In this document: positions 40,283 through 52,476 of the stretch, one piece after another
Numbering within the stretch: the stretch's first letter is position 1
Layout: every line of letters starts with the position of its first letter
Assembly: GCA_030789695.1 (NCBI GenBank)
Contig: CM061133.1
Coordinates: 93,099,248-93,163,247, forward strand
Origin: Scilla litardierei
Taxonomy: Eukaryota; Streptophyta; Magnoliopsida; Asparagales; Asparagaceae
Direction of reading: 5' to 3'
DNA: 64,000 nt
Notes under the pieces: generated by a model
Databases searched by the model: none
Seen by the model: only the letters and a program-made list of their open reading frames with translations
Told to the model about the DNA's origin: nothing
Made by a program: the position numbers and the translations under genes

Positions 40283-41414
40283 ATGGCAGGAAGGCGATTC
40301 ACCCGTGGTGGTGGTAGTGGTGCGCCCCCTCATGATGAGGAGCCTGAGCGGGAACCCACCAATGGAGAGATGATGCGGATGATTCTTCAGATGATGCAGG
40401 TGCAGCAGGGTGTGCTCCTGCAAGTCCAGAATGCTCCAGTTGTTTGAGCTGGTCGGGCAATCAAGGATGCCCCTCGCTTCGAGCCGGGAGCGAAGCAATT
40501 TCGGGAGCTAGGTCCCGCATATTTTGATGGGTCTGAGGGTCCTCTGGATTCCGATGAGTGGATTCGGAACATTGAGGATAATTTGAAGATGGCCAAGATC
40601 ACCCCGGCTGGATGGGTTGATTTGGCGAAGAGGCAACTCAAGGATAATGCTTGGAACTGGTGGGATGCGGAAGAGAAGATGCTGGTGGAGCCGATAGCTT
40701 GGGCTACCTTTAAGTCCAGATTTGATGAGGAGTTCTTTTCGAAGGCTACTAGGAAGGAGATACTGTAGCGCTTTATTGATCTGAAACAAGGGAGCTTGAC
40801 GGTGGATCTGTACCACCAAGAGTTCACTAGGCTGAATCGGTTCGCACCGAAGATGGTGCAGGATGCTGATGAGAGGGCTCAGAGGTTCCTGCAGGGACTT
40901 GCTTTGGAGCTTTAGAGTTTTGTGTCTTCCTCTGATCTGGACTCTTATCAGAAGGTTCTGGTTGCTGCGAGGAGGCAGGAGCTGAACCTGAGTCAGAGGA
41001 GAGGACATGTTTTTGGTGCTGGGAAGAGGCCTGTGGAGCAGGCCAGGGCGGTGGTTAGGCCTGGTTTCAAGCCTAATCATCCGGTGCAGTTCAAGAGGCC
41101 AGGAGGGCCTAATCAGAAGACTTGCCATTTCTGCGGCAAGCATGGCCACATCAAGGATCAGTGTAGGAAGTTTCTGGGCCAGTGTTTGGTTTGTGGTGAT
41201 GCTTCTCATGTCGTGAATGATTGTCGGCATGCGAATCAGTTGCGAACGGCACCTGTTGCAGCACAGCCGTTGCAGCAGAGAGCGCCTGTTCCTGCTGGAC
41301 ATGGAGCAGCTCTTGTTCCACAGAGGCAGGCTTTTCAGCAGGCTTTTCCGCCGAGGGGGCAGGCTTTTCTGATGACCGCTGTGGAGAGAGAGGTTGTGGA
41401 TGAGGTTATCACAG
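40283..41414 (+). pseudogene. gag: Inner Tekay gag
   Basis: ATG at 40283 (MAGRRFTRGGGS), about 140 bp inside the LTR and directly after a possible splice acceptor (GTCATTAG). The gag core is recognisable (WVDLAKRQLKDNAWNWW, FRELGPAYFDGSEGP). Two CCHC knuckles follow: CHFCGKHGHIKDQC and CLVCGDASHVVNDC. Stops at 40445-40447, 40766-40768 and 40913-40915 are CGA or CAG codons in the outer copy, each changed by C-to-T. The exon ends at an ACAG/GTAGCT donor. Confidence 0.9.
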
Positions 41415-41527
41415 GTAGCTCTCCTTCTAGCTGTTCCTTTCTTATTTGGCCCTGTTTGTTAGATTATGTTGTTTGCTTGGACATGATTGTTTGCTAGACT
41501 AGGGCTTGATTGTTAGACTGTTTGTAG
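41415..41527 (+). other. Predicted intron between gag and protease
   Basis: 113 bp, GTAGCT...TTTGTAG. Removal joins EVITG to [15 protein letters not shown] in frame. The outer Tekay element has the matching 114 bp intron at 48944-49057. Introns are unusual in this lineage; ribosomal frameshifting is the alternative. Confidence 0.55.
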
Positions 41528-44500
41528 GTGTCATTTTGGTGTGCACATTTCCTGCACGAGTCCTCTTTGACTCCGATGCGTCGATGTGCATTATTTCTCG
41601 GAGCTTGGTGGAGAAGCATTCCTTGTCGACGTCCCCTCTTTCCAAGAGTTGGAATATCGTTACAGGGAATGGCGTGGTCTCGGTGCATCGTGGTTGCAAT
41701 TCTTGCTCGTTGGTGGTTTGTGGACATGACCTTTATGCCGATTTCATTGTCCACGACATCATCAACTATGATGCGGTCCTTGGGATGGATTGGCTTGCGA
41801 GCTTCTATGCTACGATCGACTGTCGGAGGAAGAAGGTGGTGTTCAAGATTCCCGGACATCCAGTATTTGAGTTCAGCCGAGGTAGCAGCTCGCTTGGTCC
41901 TGTCAGGTTTCGGGTCAGGCCGGTGGAGGTTGTGGCTATGCAGATGGAGCTGGAGAGGCCAGCTGTGGTGCGAGATTTTGATGACGTCTTACCCGAGGAG
42001 ATGTCTGGTCTGCCACCTGATCGAGCTCTGGAATTTTCTATTGATCTTATTCCGGGAGCGCAGCCGATTTCGAAGGCGCCGTATTGTATGGCACCCGCTG
42101 AGCTGGAGGAATTGCGAAAGCAGCTGGATGAGCTTTTGCAGAAGGGTTATATCAATCCTAGTGTGTCTCCGTGGGGAGCACCGGTGCTGCTGGTGAGGAA
42201 GAAGGATGGTTCGCGTCGCATGTGCGTGGACTATCGGGAGCTGAATGCGGTGACCATCAAGAATAAATACCCGTTGCCTCGCATCGATGATATTTTTGAT
42301 CAGCTTGGAGGTTCGAGGGTGTTTTTCGAAGTTGGATCTGAGGAGTGGTTATCATCAGCTGAAGGTGAAGAAGGGAGATGTTCCGAAGACAGCGTTCAGG
42401 ATGAAGTATGGACACTACGAGTTTGTGGTTATGCCTTTCGGTGTAACCAATGCACCCGCAGTTTTCATGAATCAGATGAATCTGATCTTCTACGACTTTT
42501 TAGATAAGTTTGTCGTTATCTTTATTGACGACATTTTGATCTATTCAAAGTCGGAGGAGGATCATGCCTCGCACTTGAGGACGGTGTTGGAGGTTTTGAG
42601 GAGGCATCGGCTGTATGCTAAGTTTTCGAAGTGCGAGTTTTGGCTGGACAGAGTTGCTTTTCTCAGGCATGTGGTGACTGGAGATGGTATTTCAGTGGAT
42701 CCCGAGAAGATCAGGGCCATCAGAGAGTGGCCTGTTCCGCAGTCAGCGTATGAGATTCGAAGTTTCCTTGGACTGGCTGGTAATTATCGGCGCTTCATTA
42801 AGGAATTTTCCAGTATTACTGAGCCGATGACCAGATTGACGCGGAAGGATGTACTTTTTGTTTGGTCGGGTGATTGTGAGAATGCCTTTGGTGTTCTGAG
42901 GGAGAGATTGACGACTGCCCCTATTCTTGTTGTGCCTGATCGCAGCGGTGGATTTGAGATCTTTTGCGATGCTTCTGGCAAGGGTCTCGGTTGTGTGTTG
43001 CATCAGCACGGGCATGTTGTGGCGTATGCTTCGCGTCAGCTCAAGACTCATGAGAAGAATTACCCGACGCATGATTTGGAGTTGGCTGCTGTTGTGTTTG
43101 CTCTTAAGATTTGGAGGCACTTCTTGATGAGTGAGAAAGTGAAGATCTTCACCGATCACAAAAGCTTGAAGTATATTTTTACTCAGAAGGAGCTCAACAT
43201 GCGACAACGTCGATGGTTGGAGCTCATGGCGGATTATGAGATTGATTTGCAGTATCACCCTAGCAAGGTGAATATGGTTCCTGATGCGCTGAGTAGGCTT
43301 CCAACGGTGATAATTTTGACTTCGCAGTGGAGATTACAGCAGGATTTTTGCGAGTCTGGTGTTGAGGATGTTCTTCCTGGAGAGGCTTCTTCGTTGATGT
43401 GTATGCAGATTCAGTCGACGATCGTGGATCAGATCAAGGCTGGCCATGCCGAGGATCCGAAGCTGGTGAAGATTCGGTAGCAGGTGGAAGCCGGTCTGCG
43501 GACTGAATTTTTGATTCATGAGGATGGCTCGCTGAGGTTTGGAGCTAGGTTGTGTGTGCCAGCTGGGGATATTAGAGAGGAGTTGATGGTGGAGGCACAT
43601 AGTTCGCCGTATTCTGTGCATCCTGGTGGGACCAAGATGTACAAGGAGCTTCGTCTGAACTATTGGTGGCATGGTATGAAGAGGAGCGTGGCTCGGAGGG
43701 TAGCCAAGTGCTTGGTTTGCCAGCAAGTGAAGGCGGAGCATCAGCGTATGGCAGGGTTGCTACAACCGCTTCCGATTCCGGAGTGAAAATGGCAACTCAT
43801 CACTATGGATTTCGTGACTGGACTACCTCGGAGTCCGAAGCAGAATGACGCGATTTGGGTGATCGTAGATCGATTGACCAAATCCACGCACTTTATTCCA
43901 TTCCGAGTGGGACAGTCCACTGAGGCGCTAGCGAGGAGATATATAGAGTTAAATTCTTTTGCTCTCCGTTTTATTTCCTTTTCCTAGTTTAGATAGTGAT
44001 GTAACGTGAATCGTGCAGGAGGTCGTACGACTTCACGGAGTCCCCGTGAGTATCGTGTCGGATAGAGACACGAGGTTCACATCTCAGTTCTGGCAGAGTT
44101 TGCAGAAGAGTTTGGGTACGCGTCTGAGTTTCAGCACGGCGTACCACCCACAGACGGATGGCCAGTCCGAGAGGACGATTCAGATCTTGGAGGGCATGCT
44201 GAGGGCGTGCATGTTGGATTTCAAGGGTTCGTGGGAGGACCATCTACATCTGGTAGAGTTTTCCTACAACAATAGCTTCCAGGCGAGTATTGGCATGGCG
44301 CCTTTCGCCGCTCTTTATGGGAGGAAATGTCGATCGCCATTGAGTTGGGATGACGTTGGTGATCGGGAGCTGTTGGGACCTGAGATGATTGTGAGGCCGT
44401 GGATGTTGTCAGGAACATTTGGGAGAGGTTGAGGATTGTTCAGGACCGTTTTAAGCATTGGGTGGATGCTAAACGGCGTCCTTTGGAGTTTCAGCCTGGG

Positions 44501-44920
44501 GATCATGTGTTTCTGAGGATTTTCCCGAATCGTGGTGTGATTCGCTTTGGGAAGCGAGGGAAGTTGAGCCCAAGATACATTGGACCGTTTGACATTCTGG
44601 AGAGAGTTGGCGAGGTAGACTACCGCTTAGACTTGTCGCCATCTTTGGAAGGAGTTCACAATGTTTTCCATGTGTCGCAGCTTCGTCGATACATTAGCGA
44701 TCCATCTCATGTTGTGGATTTCTAGGAGATTACCGTTCACCCTAATATGATGTATGACCAGCAGCCAGTGCAGATTCTGGACAGGCGTCAGAAGTCACTT
44801 CGGAACAAGGTTGTCAATCTTGTGAGAGTGATGTGGCGACATGGCTCGCCAGGAGAGTCTACTTGGGAGAATGAGGATGAGATGCGAGAGCGTTTTCCAC
44901 TTTTGTTCCCGGACACGTGA
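41528..44920 (+). pseudogene. pol: Inner Tekay pol (protease, RT, RNase H, integrase, chromodomain)
   Basis: Protease motif reads LFDSDAS (41566-41580) where the outer copy has LFDSGAS, a likely inactivating change. [28 protein letters not shown] and FIDD near 42520. RNase [22 protein letters not shown] and FTDHKS. Integrase: HPGGTKMY with a CLVCQQ finger, then [18 protein letters not shown] and DGQSERT. A chromodomain-like tail (QILDRRQKSLRNK, VMWRHGSPGESTWENE) runs to TGA 44918-44920. Lesions: frameshifts near 42327 and 44395, stops at 43478, 43784 and 44723, and loss of the integrase intron donor at 43949 (GT to TT; intron 43949-44018). The chromodomain directs insertion into heterochromatin in this family. 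Confidence 0.93.
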
Positions 44921-44954
44921 GTGTTGGGAAATTCCGAGGAAGGAATATTTCTTA

Positions 44955-44966
44955 AGTTGGGGAGGA
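44955..44966 (+). other. Polypurine tract, inner Tekay
   Basis: AGTTGGGGAGGA lies directly before the 3' LTR. The outer element has the same tract at 52465-52476. Confidence 0.85.
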
Positions 44967-47394
44967 TGTACTGACTGGTTTTCATGTATTTGGATTAATT
45001 ATATTATATATATATGTTTTGGTGGATTTTCTCCTCATGTGCGGTTTTCGTCTCCGTAGCTTTTATTTTCGATCGTTTCGTCGTGATTTTCTAGCTTCTT
45101 CCTTGGAATCGTCGATTTTGGAGTAAGTCATTCGTGACGGGCTTCATATCGGTCACATCTTATTGTTAGATCAAGCCTATGAGCCTTAGGAATCGATCCC
45201 AGAGCTTCGCACTCCATTTCGGAACTTTCTGTGCACGTTAGCCGGTATAAGAAGGGGAACCGACCGACTAGATGACGATTTAGTCGGTCGGCAAACCTTC
45301 ATGGACCGACTAGTGGGCTTTGTTAATTATTCAGGAGTTACTGTTTATCGTTAGTCGGTCTAAGAACACTTGTCGACTGACTAGGTTGCAAACTAGTCGG
45401 TCAGTAATCGTTCTTTAACCGACTAGCTCTATGATCATTTTTGATACTAAGTACTATTCATTCTTAGTCGGTCTAAGAACGTTCGTCGACCGACTAGATG
45501 AGAAACTAGTCGGTCAGTAGTTGTTCTTTGACCGACTAAATCTAAATCTTATTTTTGTACAGGAGTTACTGTTTACACTTAGGCGGTCTGTGTTGGTCAA
45601 CCGACCGACTAGTTCCCAAACTAGTCGGTCTGAGGTTGCTCTTTGACCGACTAATCAGTGTTAAAACCCTAATTTCTGGGCAGCCGCCAGCTCTTCCTAT
45701 TTAAACCCCACCCATGATTTCTTTCATCCCTCTTTCATTCTCCTGAGACATTTTCTCCCCCAAATCACTCTCCAACATTTCCCCAAGCCATTCCTTCCTC
45801 CCTTGGAGCTTCCCTCTCCATTTTGGCCGGCCACCTCCTCTAGGTCGCCGGAAAACCCCCAAAAATCCCCAAAATCCCATTTCTCCAGAATTTCTCCCCA
45901 TTTCTAGATCTGAACCCTAGGTTCCCCGGATCGTTTCTTCCGTTGTCGTGCTTGCTCGGCATCATTCTTCCGCTCCGATAAGGTAATAACTCGATTCTAT
46001 AATATTCTCTTAACCCATTTGTGTTTTTGTGAAACCCTAATAAAACTAGGTTGGATGTTTTTCTAATATTTTTTTGCCATGGTAGTGATCTCATCCCCAT
46101 AGTTAGCATTTGTATGACGGCCTCGTTGATCGTCATCCTCGGTGCTAGGCAAGTGAAACTTGCCACTTAGGGTTTTGGGCCATGTCTTAGGCCATTTGCT
46201 TGTTGTGGGTGTAAAAGAGACTAGGCGACGAAATGATACTCGCCTAGGCGCAATTTCAGGAACTAACTTGACAACGAAGCTAGATCCGACATTTATCACG
46301 TTGCACAACTACCATGTCATGTTTAATTTCCATTAACGGTACGCGAATTAATTGTCATATCATTGCATTCTTTAAGTGTTCCCGTGATTGCGTAGCTCCG
46401 CTACACCTTGTGAAATGATTGAGGCTAGGTGCACCCCTATGCCAAATGAAATACGCTCCTGGTTTGTGATCTTGGAAACGAGCTCGTGTGCGGGGCAACC
46501 CTGGCTCATTTACTGAGCTCGTGTACAGGGACCCTAGCTCGTTTACACGTGGGTTTTGGTGTAAGAGTTAAGCAGCCATTCAACTAGGAGTCTGCCCGAT
46601 CAGCAACTGCAGTTGTAAGGCGTAAACTCTGGGTTCTGGGGTAGTGTTAAGCGGCCAATCAGTGTGAATGTCCAACAGTTCAGCTGTAAGGCGTAAACAT
46701 CTACAAACAACTTGAAACGTGACTAGTGAAAAGATTGAGATTGTTGGTAGCTTGGCTACTCTTGACATGCCCTGATAATTGTTCTTTTGTACTTATTGTT
46801 TCACCATGTCTTACTTGTGCACTCATACCATAACTGCCATGTCATGCATACTATAACTGCTAGGTTGTTAGTTTGCCTTCCTTTTCAGTTTCCTTGCCCA
46901 AGTCTTTTAGACTTGCTGACATGTGCCCCTTTACTCTTTTGGGTGACACATGTTAGATCCTGAGCTTGAGTTCGTTGTTGAGGACGAGGTGTTTGCTGAC
47001 GCCGAGCCCGAGCCTGTGTTTGACGAGGACTTCGTGGACACTGGCGATCAGTCGTAGAGACTGTTTGTGTTGTTGTTTAGACTGTTTTGTTGTCGGTGCG
47101 TGTCAGCAATAATTTGTTATGTTGTCCCTTTTGTTGGCCTTGTTCTGGGCCTTTAGACTCTTTCTTTTAGCCTGGTGGCTTTTCTGGATGTTGAACTTAA
47201 TTTTCATGTTGGACAAATTTTGAGATTTGAGATTTTATTTCTGTCTCTCCTTGTGTTATTATTGTTGTTCCGTTTGTGGTTACAGGGACCTGCTTATGTT
47301 TTATTGACGCTTATCGGGTTTGGGGCTTCACAGCTCCACTCCCGTGTGGACCTTTTCACGTCTTGCCTCCATTTTAGGGAAGCGGGGCGTGACA
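44967..47394 (+). repeat. Inner Tekay 3' LTR
   Basis: 2428 bp, starting TGTACTGACTGG. Palindromes at 45238-45654, TATA box at 45698-45705 and an intact micro-ORF at 46950-47057 (MLDPELEFVVEDEVF). Nearly the same as 37713-40139. Confidence 0.95.
46950..47057 (+). CDS. Acidic micro-ORF, inner Tekay 3' LTR
   Basis: 35 codons, same length as the 5' LTR version, with a few substitutions that keep the acidic character. Confidence 0.45.
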   Translation: MLDPELEFVVEDEVFADAEPEPVFDEDFVDTGDQS

Positions 47395-47399
47395 GTTGT

Positions 47400-47667
47400 C
47401 GTTTTGTTGGCCATGTTTGGGCCTTTAGACTCTTTCCTTTAGCCTGGTGGCTTTTCTGTGATGTTGAATATTGTTGTGGACAAATTCTGAGATTGGTTAA
47501 CTCTTATCAGTCTCTCTTTCTTGTTATTATTATTATTGTTCCGTTTGCACTTACAGGGACCTGCATATGTTTTATTGACGCTTATCAGGCTTGTGGCTTC
47601 ACAGCTCCACGTCTGTGCGGACCTTCTCATGTCTCGCCTCCATTGCTTTGGGAAGTGGGGCGTGACA
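47400..47667 (+). repeat. Outer Tekay 5' LTR, right part
   Basis: This 268 bp piece matches the end of the 3' LTR (54541-54810) and completes the LTR interrupted at 37712. It ends GGGGCGTGACA. Confidence 0.93.
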
Positions 47668-47813
47668 GGTTTTGTTGGTGGCCCATGCAGGTCCACTTTC
47701 TGTAACTGTGAATTATCGAATCAACGATAATAATATTAGATTGTCCAACAACTAAAATTCGACATCCGAGTCCTAAGCTATGAGTCTATTTGTTTCGTTT
47801 TCTGCGTCATTAG

Positions 47814-48943
47814 ATGTCAGGAAGGCGATTTACCCGTGGTGGTGGTAGTGCGCCCCCCTCATAACGAGGAGCCTGAGCGGGAGCCCACCAATGGGGAGAT
47901 GATGCGGATGATGCTTCAGATGATGCATGTGTAGCAGGGCGTGCTCCTACAAGTCCAGAATGCTCCAGTTGCTCGAGCTGCTCGGGCAATCCAGGATGCC
48001 CCTTGCTCCGAGCCGGGAACGAAGCAATTTCGGGAGCTGGGTCCTGCTTATTTTAATGGGTCTGAGGGTCCTCTAGCTGCCGATGAGCGGATTCGGAACA
48101 TTGAGGATAATTTGAAGATGGCGAAGATCAGCCAGGCTGGATGGGTTGATTTGGCGAAGAGGCAGCTCAAGGATAATGCTTGGAACTGGTGGGATGCGGA
48201 AGAGAAGATGCTGGTGGAGCCGATAGCTTGGGCTACCTTTAAGTCCATGTTCGATGAGGAGTTCTTTCCGAAGGCTGTCAGGAAGGAGATGCTGCAGCGC
48301 TTTATTGAGCTGAAGCAAGGGAGCTTGACGGTGGACCAGTACCACCAAGAGTTCACTAGGCTGAGTCGGTTCACACCAAAGATGGTGCAGGATGCTGATG
48401 AGAGGGCTCAGAGGTTCCTGCAGGGACTTGCTTTGGAGCTTCAGAGTTTCGTGTCTTCTTCTGATTTGGAGTCTTACCAGAAGGTTCTGGTAGCTGCGAG
48501 GAGGCAGGAGCTGAACCTGAGCCAGAGGAGGGGACATGTTTCTGGTGCTGGGAAGAGGCCTGTGGAGCAGGCCAGGGCGGTGGTCAGGCCTGGTTTCATG
48601 CCCACCCAGCCAGCTCAGTTCAGGAGGCCAGGTGGGCCTGTTCTGAAGACTTGCAATCATTGTGGCAAGCCGGGTCATGTGAAGGACCAGTGTCAGAGGC
48701 TTTTGGGTCAGTGTTTGGGCTGTGGTGATGCTTCACATTCTCTGAAGGATTGTCCGAGTATCAAGCAGCCTTGGAGGGAACCTGTTGCAGCATAGCCGTT
48801 GCAGCAGAGAGCGTCCGTTCCTGCTGGACGTGGAACAGTTCTTGTTCCTCAGAGGCAGGCCTTTCAGCAGGCTTTTCCACCGAGGAGGCAGGCTTTTCTG
48901 ATGACCATTGTGGAGAGCGAGGCTGTGGATGAGGTTATCGCAG
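47814..48943 (+). pseudogene. gag: Outer Tekay gag
   Basis: ATG at 47814 (MSGRRFTRGGGS). A frameshift near 47855 and a TAG near 47933 break the N-terminus. From 47941 the frame is open for 284 codons with the gag core and two knuckles, CNHCGKPGHVKDQC and CLGCGDASHSLKDC. It stops at TAG 48793-48795, which is CAG in the inner copy. The exon ends at a CAG/GTAACT donor (48943). Confidence 0.9.
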
Positions 48944-49057
48944 GTAACTCTCCTTCTAGATGTTACTTCCCTAGCTAGCTTTGATTGTTAGATTATGTTT
49001 GGTTGCTTGCATATGATTGTTTGCTAGACTAGGGCTTGATTGTTAGACTGTTTGTAG

Positions 49058-52000
49058 GTGTGATTTTGGTGTGCACATTTCCTGCACGAGTCCTCTTTGA
49101 CTCAGGTGCATCGATGTGCATTATTTGTCGGTGCTTCGTGGAGAAGCATTCCTTGTCGACGTCCCCTCTTTCCAAGAGTTGGAATATCGTTACAGGGAAT
49201 GGCGTGGTCTCGATGCATCATGGTTGCAATTCTTGCTCTTTGTGGACATAAGCTTTACGCTGATTTCATTGTCCACGACATCATCAACTATGATGCGGTC
49301 CTTGGGATGGATTGGCTTGCGAGCTTCTATGCTACGATCTACTGTCGGAGGAAGAAGGTAGTGTTCGAGATTCCAGGACATCCAGTGTTTGAGTTCAGTC
49401 GAGGTAGCAGTTTGCTTGGTCCTGTCAGATTTCGGGCCAGGCCGGTGGAGATTATGGCTATGCAGATGGACCTGGAGAGGGCAGCGGTTGTGCGGGACTT
49501 TGATGACGTCTTCCCCGAGGAGATGTCTGGTTTGCCACCTGATCGAGCTCTCGAATTTTCGATTGATCTTATTCCGGGAGCACAGCCGATTTCGAAGGTG
49601 CCTTATCGTATGGCACCCGCTGAGTTGGAGGAATTGTGGAAGCAGCTGGATGAACTTTTGCAAAAGGGTTATATCAATCCTAGTGTGTCTCCGTAGGGAG
49701 CACCGATGCTGCTGGTGAAGAAGAAGGATGGTTCGCATCGCATGTGCGTGGACTATCGGGAGCTGAATGTGGTGACCGTCAAGAATATATACACGTTGCC
49801 TCTCATTGATGATATTTTTGATCAGCTTGGAGGATCGAGGGTGTTTTTGAAGTTGGATCTGAGGAGTGGTTATCATCAACTGAAGGTGAAGAAGGATGAT
49901 GTTCTGAAGACAACATTCAGGATGAAGTATGGACACTACGAGTTTGTGGTTATGCCTTTCGGTGTAACCAATGCACCCGTAGTTTTCATGAATCTGATGA
50001 ATCTGATCTTCTACGACTTTTAGACAAGTTTGTCGTTATCTTTATTGACGACATTCTGATCTATTCTAAGTCGGAGGAAGAGCATGCCTCACACTTGAGG
50101 ACAGTGTTGGAGATTTTGAGGAAGCATCGTTTGTATGCTAAGTTTTCGAAGTGCAAGTTTTGGCTGGACCGAATTGCTTTTCTCGGGCATGTGGTGACTG
50201 GAGATGGTATTTCAGTGGATCCCGAAAAGATCAGGGCCATCCGAGAGTGGCCTGTTCCGCAGTCAGCGTCTGAGATCCGGAGTTTCCTTGGGCTTGCTGG
50301 TTACTATCGGCGCTTCATTAAGGACTTTTCTCGTATTGCTGAGCCGATGACCAGATTGACGCGGAAGGATGTACCTTTTGTTTAGTCGGGTGATTTTGTG
50401 AATGCCTTCGTTGTTCTGAAGGAGAGATTGACGAATGCCCCTATTCTTGTCGTGCCTGATCGCAGTGGAGGATTTGAGATCTTTTACGATGCGTCTGGCA
50501 AAGGTCTCGGTTGTGTGTTGCATCAGCGCGGGCATGTTGTGGCGTATGCTTCGCGTCAGCTCAAGACTCATGAGAAGAATTACCCGACACACGACTTGGA
50601 GTTGGCTGCCGTCGTGTTTGCGCTCAAGATTTGGAGGCACTTCCTGCTGAGTGAGAAAGTGAAGATCTTCACCGATCACAAAAGCTTGAAGTATATTTTT
50701 ACTCAGAAGGAGCTCAACATGCGACAGCGTCGATGGTTGGAGCTCATGGCGGATTATGAGATTGATTTGCAGTATCACTCTGGCAAGGTGAATGTGGTTC
50801 CTGATGCGCTGAGTAGGCTTCCAGCGGTGATGATTTTGACCTCGCAGTGGAGATTGCAGCAGGATTTTTGCGATTCTGGATTTGAGATTGTTCTTCCTGG
50901 GGAGGCTACTTTGTTGATGAGTATGGAGATTCAGTCGACGATTGTGGATCGGATCAAGGCTGGCCAGGCTGGAGATCCGAAGCTGGTAAAGATTCGGGAG
51001 CAGGTAGAAGCCGGTCTGCGGACTGACTTTTTGATTCATGAGGATGGCTCGCTGAGGTTTGGAGCCAGGTTATGTGTGCCAGCTGGGGATATCAGAGAGG
51101 AGTTATTGGTGGAGGCACACAGTTTTCCGTATTCTGTGCATCCTGGTGGCACCAAGATGTACAAGGATCTTCATCTGAATTTTTGGTGGCATGGGATGAA
51201 GAGTAGTGTGGCTCGGAGTGTGGCCAAGTGCTTGGTTTGCCAGCAAGTGAAGGCGGAGCATCAGCGTATGGCAGGGTTGCTACAACCGCTTCCGATTCCG
51301 GAGTGGAAGTGGCAACACATCACTATGGATTTCGTGACTGGACTACCTCGGAGTCCGAAGCAGAATGACGCGATTTGGGTGCTCGTAGATCGATTGACCA
51401 AATCTGTGCACTTTATTCCCTGTCGAGTAGGACAGTCCACTGAGGCGCTAGCGAGGAGATACATGGAGGTAAATTCTTTTACTCTCCGTTTCTATTTCCT
51501 TTTCCTAATTCAAATAGTGATGTAACGTGAATCGTGCAGGAGATCGTACGACTTCACAGAGTCCCTGTGAGCATCGTGTCGGACAGAGACACGAGGTTCA
51601 CATCTGAGTTCTGGCAGAGTTTGGGTACGCGTCTGAGTTTCAGCACGGCGTACCATCCGCAGATGGATGGCCAGTCTGAGAGGACGATTCAGATCTTGGA
51701 GGGCATGCTGAGGGCGTGCATATTGGATTTCAAGGGTTCGTGGGAGGACCATCTACATCTGGTAGAGTTTTCCTACAACAACAGCTTCCAGGCGAGTATT
51801 GGCATGGCGCCTTTCGCGGCGCTGTATGGGAGGAAATGTCGATCGCTATTGAGTTGGGATGACGTTGGTGATTAGGAGCTGTTGGGACCTGAGATGATTG
51901 TTGATGCTGTGGATGTTGTCAGGAACATTCGGGAGAGGTTGAGGATAGCTCAGGACCGTTTTAAGCATTGGGCGGATGCTAAATGCCGTCCTTTGGAGTT

Positions 52001-52430
52001 TCAGCCAGGCGACCATGTGTTCTTGAAGATTTCCCCGAATCGTGGTGTGATTCGCTATGGAAAGCGAGGGAAGTTGAGCCCGCGATACATTGGACCGTTT
52101 GACATTCTGGAGAGAGTTGGCGAGGTAGCCTATCGCTTGGCCTTGCCGCCATCATTGGAAGGAGTTCACAATGTTTTCCATGTATCGCAGCTTCGTCGAT
52201 ACATTAGCTATCCATCTCATGCTGTGGATTTCTCAGAGATTACCGTTCGTCCTGATATGACGTATGACCAGCAGCCAGTAAGGATATTGGACATGCATCA
52301 GAAGTCACTCCGGAACAAGGTTGTCAATCTTGTGAGGGTGATGTGGCGACACGGCTCGCTAGGAGAGTCTACTTGGGAGAATGAGGATGAGATGCGAGAG
52401 CGTTTCCCACTTTTGTTCCCGGACACGTGA
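49058..52430 (+). pseudogene. pol: Outer Tekay pol (protease to chromodomain)
   Basis: Protease LFDSGASMCII retains D-S-G. RT, RNase H and integrase follow as in the inner copy. Lesions: a deletion near 49240 (loss of VVC-type codons), TAG at 49692-49694 (TGG in the inner copy), a one-base loss near 50020, and TAG at 50383-50385 and 51873-51875. The integrase has lost 12 bp between short direct repeats near 51620 (four residues before GTRLSF). The integrase intron 51469-51539 (GTAAAT...GTGCAG) keeps both splice sites and joins YME to EIVRLH. The chromodomain-like tail (RILDMHQKSLRNK, VMWRHGSLGESTWENE) ends at TGA 52428-52430. Confidence 0.93.
51469..51539 (+). other. Predicted intron inside integrase
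   Basis: 71 bp between the first and second catalytic Asp regions, with GT donor and CAG acceptor. Without removal the integrase frame is broken in both Tekay copies at the same place, which supports a real intron. Confidence 0.65.
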
Positions 52431-52476
52431 GTGTTGGGAAATTCCGAGGACGGAGTTTTTCTTAAGTTGGGGAGGA

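Larger units (their letters stand above)
37713..47394 (+). mobile_element. Inner Tekay/Del chromovirus
   Basis: 9682 bp, LTRs 37713-40139 and 44967-47394, perfect GTTGT duplications (37708-37712 and 47395-47399) in the 5' LTR of the outer Tekay element. The LTRs look highly similar by eye, so the insertion is younger than its host. Gag and pol carry at least six in-frame stops, many from C-to-T or G-to-A changes, as shown by comparison with the outer copy. Confidence 0.95.
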
